Below are positions 33,294-50,029 of a stretch of 64,000 bases of DNA, piece by piece; within the stretch, counting starts at the first letter, position 1, and each line of letters starts with the position of its first letter. Below the pieces are notes generated by a model. That model did no database searches and had not been told where the DNA came from. It was given only the letters and a program-made list of their open reading frames with translations. Origin of the DNA: Gonapodya prolifera JEL478 (Eukaryota > Monoblepharomycota > Monoblepharidomycetes > Monoblepharidales > Gonapodyaceae). The position numbers and the translations under genes are program-made. The stretch spans positions 288,288 through 352,287 of the forward strand of contig KQ965737.1 of assembly GCA_001574975.1 (NCBI GenBank), written 5' to 3'.

Positions 33294-35367
33294 TTAGTGG
33301 TGACTAATGGAAGCATCCAATGCAGAAGGGTCGAAACCTGGCATCGGGAAACTCGTGGCGAAGGCTTCGACTTCTTTGCGAAGTTGCTAAAAACGCCAGC
33401 CGTCAGAAGAGATACACCAGAAATGATATTCTATGAGCACTCACGGCAAGTTCTTGACTCTTTTCGCAAGCAACAACGAAGTCCTTGATGAGCTTCGCAT
33501 TTTTCTGCAACTCCAGGGCGAGCTGAACTGCGCGATGAAGAAACTCGCCAACTTGTTCGAAATCCGCCTCTTTGAAACTCCGGGATGTCAGCGCAGGCGC
33601 ACCAATCCGCACACCTCCAGGTGTTAAGGCAGATTGATCACCGTGTACCGTGTTTTTGTTCAGTGTGATGTTGGCAAAGTCGCAGATTTTCTCCATTTTG
33701 GAGCCAGTAAGGTTCAATGGTCTTAAATCCAACAAAATCAAATGGTTTTCGGATCCGTCCGTGACAATTTTGTACCCATGCTTCTTGAGGTTTTCGGCGA
33801 GTGCGCGAACATTTGCACGCACTTGCTTGGCGTACTCTCTCCACGAAGGGTCTGCAACTTGTCGGAGGGAAACGGCAACTGCCGCAATTGTGTTGTTGTG
33901 AGGTCCACCCTAAAGTGCAATTCGGGTTGCAACATGATATGTTGCCGAGGATATATGATAGTCACCTGGTTGCCCGGGAACACTGCCTGGTTGATGCGGT
34001 CCTCTAAGTCCGAGTGCTTCTCGCCTTTGGGTGCTCGGCGGAAGAAAATGAGACCAGCACGCGGTCCTCGGAGAGTCTTGTGTGTCGTGGTGGTGACCAC
34101 GTCGCAGTAGTCGAAAGGGTTGTTTTGCTCCTTTAGTAGCCCATGAGACATTATCACGCATTATAATCCAGTCGTTCAACATATCCAAGAACCAAAAAGT
34201 CGCACCTGCGCTGCTACAAGGCCACTGATATGTGCCATGTCCATCAAAAGATAGGCGCCTGATTCATCAGCGATCTGTGAAGAAAAAGTAAAAAACGAAA
34301 CGTTTAGAACCCCAGTGTAAGCATTCTAACCTTTCTGAGACGAGCATAATCCCAGTCGCGAGGGTAGGCACTTGCACCACAGATGAGAAGCTTTGGTCGG
34401 AACACCCTGGCGTTTTCTTCCAGCTTGTCATAGTCGAGCAGACCAGTTTTCTATTCGTGGGAACGTCAGTGTGTTTACTTTACGGAGCTCGCGCTGGTGC
34501 TCTGGGAAAGCCTCACCATGTCCACTTTGTACGGGAACGACTCAAAGTAAATGGCTGATGAAGACACTTTCTTTTTCGGAGTGTAAAATCCATGGGTCAG
34601 GCTTAAAATTCACCGGGAACGGCTCAATTCAGGTGACGGAAACTTGACGTGTCGGTTTACGCTCACTGTCCACCGCACGAGAGGTCCAAACCCATCAGCC
34701 GATCATGAGGCTGAATAAGCGCAGTGTAAGCGCTGAAATTAGCAGTCGACCCTGGAGCGTGGTTACAAGTTTCAATTTAAAATATAGCGGTAATCAGCAA
34801 CCACGGAGCCGCACCAGAGTAGGACTGGACATTGACGCCCCACTTGGAAGAATCCAATCCAAACGCCTGTAGGGCTCTTGCTCGGCAAACTTCTTCGACC
34901 TGGTCGATGAATTCGTTTCCACCGTAGTAGCGAGCACCGGGAAGGCCTAGGTACACAAAATTGTGAAGGGAAATTGCGAACCTGAGGACCAGCTGAACCT
35001 CCTCACCCTCGGAGTACTTGTTGGTGAGCGCGGAACCATTGGCTTCCATTACGGCACGAGATGTGAAGTTCTAACATGGGAAAGGTCGTTGTTACGGTGA
35101 AGATGCGATATCCAATCCCGCGCACCATCACCATTGCTTACCTCACTCGCGATGAGTTCGAGACAGCTGTACTGTCGGTACATCTCCTTTTGAACCAGCT
35201 CGTAGATCTCAGGGTCATCCTCTTTCAACGATGTGTTCAATCGTGTGTTCTAACAATCCAGTAGGGATATCAGGAGCACAATCGCGGTACAAAAGAAGGC
35301 GTTTTCTAACCCATGGGTCCACAGCTTTAGTAGCCTTGCCGTTCGAGACGTGACCGTTTGTTGACAT
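33294..35367 (-). CDS. SHM: Serine hydroxymethyltransferase
   Basis: PLP enzyme interconverting serine/THF and glycine/methylene-THF. ATG 35365-35367 begins [19 protein letters not shown], spliced to [20 protein letters not shown] and [12 protein letters not shown]. The gene keeps the [12 protein letters not shown] segment, the PLP-lysine motif [20 protein letters not shown] and the C-terminal [19 protein letters not shown]. The last exon encodes [19 protein letters not shown] and stops at 33294-33296. There is no obvious mitochondrial presequence, so the cytosolic form is likely. Confidence 0.95.
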
Positions 35368-35509
35368 GATAGGGGTTTGATGGAGAATCGACTTTTTGTG
35401 TCAAGAGCGGCACGGCGGGGGCCTGACACACCGGTCCCCACAGGTTTGGACCAACTTTGTGCGCCATGGCATGACGATCATTTGCAATCAATACAAAACT
35501 ATTAACATC

Positions 35510-37390
<1,881 letters not shown>

Positions 37391-37607
37391 CAGTTTTGTC
37401 CGGCAAATCTGCAGCACATCCGCAAAAATATCACCCACACCCACAGTCCTGAATCGATTGCCAACTTTCAATTCAAGGTGTGTTGCGACAATACAAAGCG
37501 CTTGCTCATGGCCTTGTCTGGCGACTCATATTTTCCACTTCGCCGGACTTCAACTTCATCCGCCTTGCGCAACCACCGCAACAGTATTGTCTTCATAAGT
37601 CTTTTTC

Positions 37608-39019
<1,412 letters not shown>

Positions 39020-39028
39020 GACGTGTAT

Positions 39029-39379
39029 CTAATCGGACTGTGTAAATACAACTTTGCGTAAACCACTTCTGCCGCCGATGTCCACAGTGAGCAAGCACAT
39101 CTCCACATTTCGTCTGAGACGCTCCAGCATTTGAGGAGAGCGTTTCATCGCTTCGTGAAGCAGTAGCAATCGCAATCGCGCATCGTCTCTTTCTCGAACT
39201 GTTGCAAATCAATCGTCGCACAATTACATAGTACGTTGGAGCTCCTGAGCGATCATCACTACAATCACAAGATTCAAGCCCAAGAAGCGGACTCGCACGG
39301 AGATGACGACGATCACACCAAGAGCCACGGAGTTGTATGCAGTCGCAGGGTTACCGGTGTGTTCACGAATAGGTCGCAT
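39029..39379 (-). CDS. Small single-pass or two-pass membrane protein, unrecognised
   Basis: ATG 39377-39379 starts MRPIREHTGNPATAYNS, followed by a hydrophobic segment (VALGVIVVISVRVRFLG and LNLVIVVMIA). An intron (about 39203-39236) joins AQELQ to LRERDDARLRLLLLHEAM in frame. The charged helix continues to GLRKVVFTQSD-stop at 39029, ten bases from the Rpn11 stop. The plus strand is also open here and encodes a His/Asp-rich sequence, which weakens the call. No family recognised. Confidence 0.4.
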
Positions 39380-39426
39380 GCGGATGGTTGTCCGGTCATC
39401 TTCTCCTCTCGATCTTCTCTTTTGCT

Positions 39427-39858
39427 ATGTATCATCACGCTGTATGGCTCAATCTCTTAAAGGATACGGCGATCACCCTACATGACCTACTCCTAAAAGC
39501 GCAGGAGCGCCCGCCGATGACCAGTCAGCGCTATAGTCTGTCTGGAGATAAAGAAAAGGAAATGTTTGTCAGAAGTCTTCTTGGGAAGCTCGGACGTTCC
39601 AGAATGTACAATCAAGACTTCATAATCGTCAAGAAGAACGCTTCCATCGCCTCTCAGGCTTCCGATGCAGACTCCATTCATGTGGCATTGTCAGAGTCTT
39701 CAGTGCACTCTATGTTACCGGCAATTGTACCACTCGCGGACAGAAACGACTCTTTCGAACATCGAGATTTGCTCGATGATGTGCTCGCGATGATGTTGGC
39801 GGGGAGAATGGACTCTCAGAGGACGCCCATGCGACAAAATCAATTCATTTTAATGTAA
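39427..39858 (+). CDS. Unrecognised protein of about 143 residues
   Basis: A single open frame from ATG 39427 (MYHHAVWLNLLKDTAITLHD) with LGKLGRSRMYNQDFIIVKKN and a Ser/Asp-rich centre, ending RQNQFILM-stop at 39858. The start is 47 bases from that of the divergent minus-strand membrane-protein ORF. It is not an N-terminal exon of MCM8, whose own start lies at 39993. No motif or family recognised. Confidence 0.4.
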   Translation: MYHHAVWLNLLKDTAITLHDLLLKAQERPPMTSQRYSLSGDKEKEMFVRSLLGKLGRSRMYNQDFIIVKKNASIASQASDADSIHVALSESSVHSMLPAIVPLADRNDSFEHRDLLDDVLAMMLAGRMDSQRTPMRQNQFILM

Positions 39859-39992
39859 TGAAATTATTTTATATCATAATGCATCCTAGAATCCACACAA
39901 TTGTGGGGCGCCAATTGTGTGCAAAGGTCGTCCGGCTTTGGTCAGTCCCGCGTTGATTTGTCTTCGCATTTTGAACATCACGGGGGCCATCG

Positions 39993-43358
<3,366 letters not shown>

Positions 43359-43396
43359 ATCTGATGTTTGGGGGACGATTTCGTATTTGTACCAGT

Positions 43397-44604
43397 TTAA
43401 GACGATGTATTCTTGAGAGACAGGAAGTACCCATGCACTGTCGACCTCATCTCTATGTCCCCCTCGTCGTTCTCGAACATGGGCTTAGCTTTCACCTCAA
43501 GTATTTTCTCCACTGTGAACCCCTGCTCCCGCGCTCTGTCGAAAAACGCCATGTCCATGTGGGCTTTCTTGGGAACGTGGTGCGTGAACGTGACGAATAC
43601 CAGGCCGTCCTTTTGGTTGAGACATGCGCGGCACGACTTGAGCAGTCGCTCGTGCTCGGTGTGGTTGAATATCAGGTCGGCAAGGATGATGAGGTCGAAT
43701 CCAGAGGGTGTTGATGGAGGCGCCGAGGCATCAGAGGAAGTGGTGTGGGTGTACGCGAGGAGAGCAGATGGGTCGTGCCCCCAAATGAAACCTTCCACGG
43801 CGACGGCACTCGATATTTCGGGGGGGAGGTTGTGCTCTACGTTGTACTCGATGTTCTTGACAAGAACAGGTTCGGGGAAATCCGTAATCACAACCTAAGA
43901 AGGGATAGTATTATTTGAGCTGCAGACGGCAGACAGAAAATGTTTCTCCACCGTTCCAGAGTCGATATGCGCCGGTCTCGCTGTGCGTTGGGCAGGCGTC
44001 ATACCTCTGCCACGGGGAGAAACATGGATCCACAGATCCGACCTTGGACGCTCCATTCACGGCGGCCACGAACGAGGGAAGCGCGGCTGCGGCACCGAGC
44101 TCCAGCACATACTTGCCACGACACATGTACTTGTGCTTGTCCAGGTACTGGGCGCATGTTCGGCCCGCGTTCCACAGCCTTGGTGTGCCGGTTATTGTGA
44201 GGAGGTTGTAAAATTGATTCACGGGAGGGGAGGAGCGGAAGTGTGGTAGCTCACCAGTGTGCCCATAAGCTTGACGCGCAAAGAATCGGGCGAGTTTAAT
44301 TCACGGCGTAAGGAAAGCGTGTTTTAGTGGGAGCTTCACCTGTGCTTTCCGACCAGTCGCACCCTGAACGAGGCTACTTGTCCTGCCTCAATATCCTCCA
44401 GTTCCCTCGGGACGTTCTGAAACGTCGGCGGTGGAGACGGGGGGCGGAAGTTTGCTGGTTCCTGAAGAAGCACATGATCGATTGCGATTGAGAATTGCGA
44501 TTGCCACGATGGTTGTCGAGTCTACTGATGGCAAGTGATTCTCTGTGATGATTCACCTCGAACACGGCAAGGTCGCCCTCCTCCCAGTCTTCGTTGTCTG
44601 CCAT
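43397..44604 (-). CDS. EFM7: EFM7/Nnt1-like protein N-terminal and lysine methyltransferase
   Basis: SAM-dependent methyltransferase of the METTL21-like group; yeast Efm7 methylates the N-terminus and Lys3 of elongation factor eEF1A. The start exon [16 protein letters not shown] is spliced to [17 protein letters not shown], the typical Efm7 N-terminus. [19 protein letters not shown] precedes motif [20 protein letters not shown] with VNGASK, then [20 protein letters not shown] and post-I motif [16 protein letters not shown]. It ends [11 protein letters not shown]-stop at 43397-43399. Motif I has AAAA where GAGAG is more usual, but alignment around it is good. Confidence 0.88.
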
Positions 44605-44788
44605 TTACTTTTCTGTCGTGGCCACGGCAGCTCCACGATTCATCCGCGAAGTGTCAGCCAACACTGACGACAAAACATCTGCCATCATGAACTGGACGGG
44701 CGGACAGAGGTGCGCATTTTCCTGATAGCACAGAGTGTGCATCGGATGCCGTGTCCGTGACTTTTCGCACTTCCGCAGGTCGGGTGCC

Positions 44789-47701
44789 ATGGCACGACGT
44801 GGACCGGAGACGGCGAAGCAGCGGGAATTCTTCGCTGCAAAACACGGGAGGGCCTTGCAGTGAGTAAGACTCTGCTCTAAGTCGCAGAGGAAAGACGATC
44901 ACGCTGCTGCAGGCAAGCCTTCACAACGATTCCCACGTCTATTCGGAATGGTCGAACGTCACCCAACCTCGACATACTTGCCCTCAGCCGCTCGGGAGAT
45001 GGAGGTGGTCGCAGCCGACGGGCGTCTCGCGGTGCGCAGGAATCGGTGGAGATCGTTGAATCACCTGTGGTGAAGACGGAACCGAGTGGGGCCACATTTG
45101 ATCCGACAGCTCGCCGGCCTCAAACTGTGCACCCACGAAAAACTGCTGAGTCTATAGTATTCATCGAGTAAGGTTTATCTGGGGCTGATTCTCAACCGCT
45201 ATCGGTGCTCACCGACTCTTTATCTCGATTGACGTCATGCAGCAACGGTTCACGACGAAAGCCGCCACCCACCGAAGCTGAGTCCAGCCAGCAGCTCTCA
45301 CAGCTAAAGCGTGAAGCCCCTGACTCCCCGATGGGAAGCGCGAACGGACATGCAGATTCTCCTCATCCCCCATTCAAGCGCCATCGTCCTCAAGATCACG
45401 AAGACAACGGGTCTCGAAATAGCGGACATTCTAGCAAAGGCGCTCAGCCTAACCTCCGCTCTTCTGGCAGCCAAAACTCATTCCCGCTCAGCCAAAATGC
45501 CCATTCTACACCATCCAACCTCTCTTCCGTCGCAGTGGCTCTGTCGAGAGGAAAAGGAACAGATCGACCTGCGCTACATAGAAGCAACGCCACCTCGTCA
45601 CTGTCACTCTCAACGCGCCCGAGCCCTGCCCGCGCGTCCTTTTGGGGAGACGACGAGCAAAACCGTTCCGATCTGTCAGACGCGTGGTCCTCCACTTCGG
45701 GAAATGTGACGAGGGCGTGGCGTCCAAAACTTGAGCGGACGTCAAGCATGTCCCCCGTCGCGGCTACAAACACCCGGGATAAATTGTCAACAAGCAACTT
45801 GAAAAGCGAGTCCGACCACTCGTGTCTTCTTGGACATAACCAACCGTTCCGCGTCCGCAACTCCAGCCCATTACCAGGGCAGGGCACAAGAAAGGAGAAA
45901 GAGAGAGTTTTGTATGATTCAGATGGAGGTAAGGATTGCATCCCCTAAAATCGCAACGTTCCCTGTTCCGGGATACATGACGTCGTTTTAATTCTGTACA
46001 GACGAACTCGACATGACATTCTGCCCACCACCCATCCCCATCCTGCCGACCGCTCCCGATGCAGATGACGCGGTGTTCGAAGCGGGGTGGATCAGCGCAC
46101 GACACGTTGCCGAAACCCCCACGAAGGGAACATCGACGAATGTCGCAACACCGGGGTCTGGGTCAGACGAGGTGCACGAGGAGCGTGCGGAGAGTAAAGA
46201 GTCGCAGGAAGAAGTGAGTCCGCAACGCGTTGTTTTACGAGCGTTGCTGAGAACTTTTGTCGTGTCCAAAAAGCGCATTGCCCGCCTCGAAACCATGGTG
46301 TCCTCTCTAAAGCTTCAATTGGCATTTCTCCAGGAAGACCAACGCGAGACGACAGCCTTGATTCACGATTTACTTTCCCAGAAGGATGCAAAGATCACAA
46401 CGGATAAGAGCACAGACACTACCCCCCAGAAAGTCGACGCTGAATGCCAGACTGAAAGCGAGGCCGCTGTGGAAGATCACGGACGCGGTGTTGCAACCGT
46501 TGTGGATGTCGCTGCTGCGAATGACAAGGCCACCAGTGGGTCTGGAGATCAAGCCCCCCCTGACGTGCATCTGGAGGATGTCGACGGGGGTGATCGGGTT
46601 CCAACCGATGTTAAAAGTGGAAGCATTCTCAGTGATATTTTACGTGAGGAATTTTCCACCGCGGATGCGATGGATGTTGACAGGGACGATTTGGCAGCCT
46701 GTCTCAACCCACCAGCGGTGCGCGAAAAGCCCGAGATCAACTCGTCGGTTGCTTTGATGGACTCCCAAGTAAATGGTCCTGATACGGGGAGCCCGAATGC
46801 CACAAGCGAGTCGGGTCCAAAAGCTCAGTCACAAGATGAGATCCAAAGCCAGGTCGTGGTGAGCATCAGGCAAGAGATCATTGAAAGGATTGTTAGCCTT
46901 GAGGTAGAGGTAGAGGACAGTGAGACAAATCAAAGTTTGCCGGTGCAGCCTCCGCCAGCAGATGACGCGGGGAAGGACGCCCGTGCAGTGCTCGTGGAAG
47001 AGGAGTCGTCAGCAAGCCCCCTGATCAATCCACCTGCTCTGGGAGAATGTCAAAATGTCGATGAAAGCGTTGTTGATGAGAGCAACAAAGGAGTGACACT
47101 GGGTGAAAGTGTTGAACGAAGGAAGTCACAGAAGAGCGCCGATGACGTACTTGATGGAAACGACGCGTCAAGCACGCAACCAGCAGGGTCACAAGGAGAT
47201 ACTTTGCGCCCATGCGCAACGCATAGAGTAGAGTCCGAGATTGGATTGGGGTCGTGCCACGACGTGATGGGACAGCTGGACAAGGATCAAAGCGAGGGCC
47301 TTGTGTCGGCCAGCGGGAGTGCATCGTGCACGGGTCGAGATCTTCACAGCTCAAGACGCAACAGTGAAGCAGAAAGATTCCTTATTGCGTCCAGTTATCG
47401 TACCTGTAGCTCAACCAGTGCCGAGCCAGCTGGTAAACCGAGTAATCTTGGGGCTGAAGTGTTGAACACTGATGCCGGGAAGGACAGTCACGGCGACCTG
47501 CACCATCATTCGGAAATGGATCACTCTGCTGAAAAAGTCCCGGAAATATTGACTTCCACTCCTCCACGTTCTGCGGGGTTTGGCCGCGGTGGTGCTCCAA
47601 TTCGGTCTTCGTCCCCTCTGCTTTCCATTTTTTCTCCACCTGTAGAGGAAGAAAGAGAGGACCTCACTTTGGACAGTGAGGAGGTGTCCTCTCCTCTTTG
47701 A
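44789..47701 (+). CDS. Large disordered protein with one coiled coil, unrecognised
   Basis: ATG 44789 begins MARRGPETAKQREFFAAKHG. Three introns (about 44859-44909, 45167-45240, 45930-46000) join in frame, giving roughly 900 residues. The first half is Ser/Pro/Arg-rich and basic. A segment YDSDGDELDMTFCPPPIPIL precedes a helical, heptad-bearing stretch (LRALLRTFVVSKKRIARLET, MVSSLKLQLAFLQEDQRETT). The rest is acidic, Ser/Glu/Asp-rich and low complexity to SSPL-stop. Such layout is common among chromatin, cytoskeleton or signalling scaffolds; no domain was recognised, so no function is assigned. Confidence 0.75.
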
Positions 47702-47869
47702 ATTCTGAAGGGACAAAACAGTCACGGTGTCCTTCCTCCCAACATTAATTAGTGGCACTCTTCTTTGATTCTGTATTCACATGACGGAAAAGCAAGTGAA
47801 TTTTATCAAACAAACATCATTTAACGACAGGAAAGCACAGATTAATCAGGGCTGTCGAGATATATTGTG

Positions 47870-48566
47870 ATGGCACTGCCGCTATCTGTGTCCACTCAAT
47901 CGAGGGCAAGGTTTTCCGCCTCCATTCCAATGACGCTATCAAGCGAGGAGTACACAATCCGCCCAATCGACTATGCATCCGACGTGGAAGCGATCCACGA
48001 GATCTATTGTTACGAAGTACTCAATCACACTGCCACTTGGGAGGTGGATCCCCCAACGCTGGGCGAAATGCGCGATCGCGTGAAAAACGTTCTCGATGCT
48101 GGCTTCCCGTGGTATGTCGCTATTAAAGGCGATCAAGTCGTTGGATACTCATATGCCTCAGCGGTTGGTTTGTTCTACTTTCATTGGCCCGACATTCCCT
48201 TGGTTGCTCATCATTTTCCAATTGCCTCAGTACCGGCCTCGAGTTGGGTACCGCTACTCCGTCGAAAATTCAGTTTATGTTGCTCAGGGTCACCAGCGAC
48301 ACGGGCTCGGAATAAAACTTCTCAAGATTGTCATTGAGGCCTGCACGAAGCTGGGATACCGCGCAATGATTGCTGTGATAGGAACCTCTTCGAGCGGGTC
48401 CATTGAACTACATGCTAGTTGTGGATTTTCGCAGACTGGGTTCTTGCAGAACATTGGCTTCAAATTCGGGCGTTGGATTTCAATTACTATTATGCAATTG
48501 CCCTTAGGTGATGGGTACTCGACTCCGGGAGGAGAATTAAAGCGGTGGAATAGAGATGATATGTGA
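47870..48566 (+). CDS. GNAT N-acetyltransferase, phosphinothricin/methionine-derivative type
   Basis: Acetyl-CoA-dependent acetyltransferase like bacterial PAT/MnaT (YncA), which acetylates small amino-acid-like substrates. ATG 47870, with YTIRPIDYASDVEAIHEIYC, FPWYVAIKGDQVVGYSYAS, and after an intron (about 48163-48234) YRPRVGYRYSVENSVYVAQG. The acetyl-CoA P-loop is HQRHGLGIKLLKIVIEACTK. The second half has GSIELHASCGFSQTGFLQNI and a tail ending KRWNRDDM-stop. The family is frequent in bacteria and scattered in fungi; gene structure here is ordinary, so transfer would be old. Confidence 0.88.
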
Positions 48567-48640
48567 AAGGTATGATACATAGTAACAGAACAGTTTGGCC
48601 ACAGAAACCCCCCCGCACCCGCGACTTATTCACTGAATCA

Positions 48641-49963
48641 TGAGCGAGGCCATTCTCAACGCATCCTCGGGAGCACGTCTCGAGCCCTTCGTCTTGCTTG
48701 CCAAGGTGGGCTTCAGAAGCATTCAAAGGGGATGAAAATCACTGTAAACCCACTCGACATCCCGTGTCCATTGTGCGATCCCGAAGACGGCCAAAGGCGC
48801 GGCCTGCGCAAAGCTTGTCCTCGATGCAGTCGCAGCGCCTGGTGTCTTTGTCTTTTCCGAGCTTCTCGACTCTCCAAATGTGAAAGAGGTGGGTCGATCT
48901 GATCGTGCCCTCACAGTACGTCTCTTTTCACCGCCGTCTGGCGACCTTCATTTCCTCGAATGGCTTCCAATGGTTTCACTCTCTTACTCGCTTGCTCCCG
49001 CGAACGGAAAATTTAATCGAAAGCTCGCGACAAACAGTCAATTCGCGGGACACCACCAACTTCTCGAAATATTTGCCTACGGAACGTTTCCGGACTATCA
49101 AAGTACGTTTGGTTGACTTCTTCTTCTAGCTAAGACACTTTATTTGATGGAAACGTCGCCCCCTATGCGATTCCAAGATCGCGCTGGATCCCTTCCACAA
49201 CTCACTCAGGCCCAACTCAAAAAGCTTCAACAGCTTACACTTGTGTCACTTGCTGGCGAATCATCTGTATGCGGATCCTCTGACTCCATTTTGCCGTGCT
49301 CTCACCCGTCTCTGCTCTCGTCTCTGCTCTCGTTGCCAGACACTCCCATATTCCAACCTCCTTCACGCATTGAGTCTTCCCAGCGTTCGCGATCTCGAAG
49401 ACCTCATCATCGATGCTATGTACCAAGATCTTCTCAAGGGTAAACTCGATCAAGCACGATCTGCATTGGAAGTGGAGCAAACGATGGGACGGGATTTAGT
49501 GCCTGGTAGAGAGGAGAAGCTGCTCGGGGTATTGGGAGCTTGGTGAGTTATCCACTTAGTCACATGTATTCCCCTCAAAGTGTGCACGACTTGCATACCC
49601 ATTCCTCGGATCGCTGCTTTTGCTGCATAGGGCTTCTACCGCGATGCACCTTCTCCACCAACTTGATCAACAAATTGAACGAACGAGCCAAGCTGCTGCA
49701 GACAACCGATTAAAGCGAGAACAGCACGAGAAGGAAATAGAACGGGCGAGAAAGGATGTGAAGGCGAACCCTCCAAAACCACAGGCAGGGAGCGCCCAGG
49801 AAAATGGATTCGGTGACGAGGGTTACGGTGGTGAATGGGAAGGTGATGGACAGCGGAAAAGCAAGCGGTGAGTGTACAGAAAGGCAAATGAGTCGTTTGC
49901 GGAGACTGATTTTTCAATCCGACGACCAGGTCATTAAAGCTCCGCATGCAGGGGCGGCGGTAG
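48641..49963 (+). CDS. CSN7: COP9 signalosome subunit 7
   Basis: PCI-domain subunit of the complex that removes NEDD8 from cullins. Exons: MSEAILNASSGARLEPFVLL, then TAKGAACAKLVLDAVAAPGV with FSELLDSPNVKE, LATNSQFAGHHQLLEIFAYG, LPQLTQAQLKKLQQLTLVSL, LPYSNLLHALSLPSVRDLED and KLDQARSALEVEQTMGRDL. These match human COPS7 in order. A final intron (about 49869-49929) leads to RSLKLRMQGRR-stop at 49961-49963; if unspliced, the frame stops at 49871 instead. One intron carries a 12-base tandem repeat. Confidence 0.88.
49309..49332. repeat. 12-bp tandem duplication in a CSN7 intron
   Basis: TCTCTGCTCTCG is present twice in direct succession, forming much of the pyrimidine tract before the acceptor of this intron. 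Confidence 0.75.
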
Positions 49964-50029
49964 TCTCTACGTGTTCCCAACCATAAGAGTACAAAATGCA
50001 ATTAAAATAATAATGATAAATGCTGCACA

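Noticed and set aside
39236-39340. Plus-strand His/Asp-rich frame that looked like a metal-binding linker
   Set aside because: The opposite strand offers a hydrophobic segment joined in frame by a GT-AG intron to a charged helix; the His/Asp richness is what the antisense of Val/Ile codons produces.
44789-44870. Possible named scaffold from the MARRGPETAKQREFF start
   Set aside because: The motif is short and I could not connect it to a known family.
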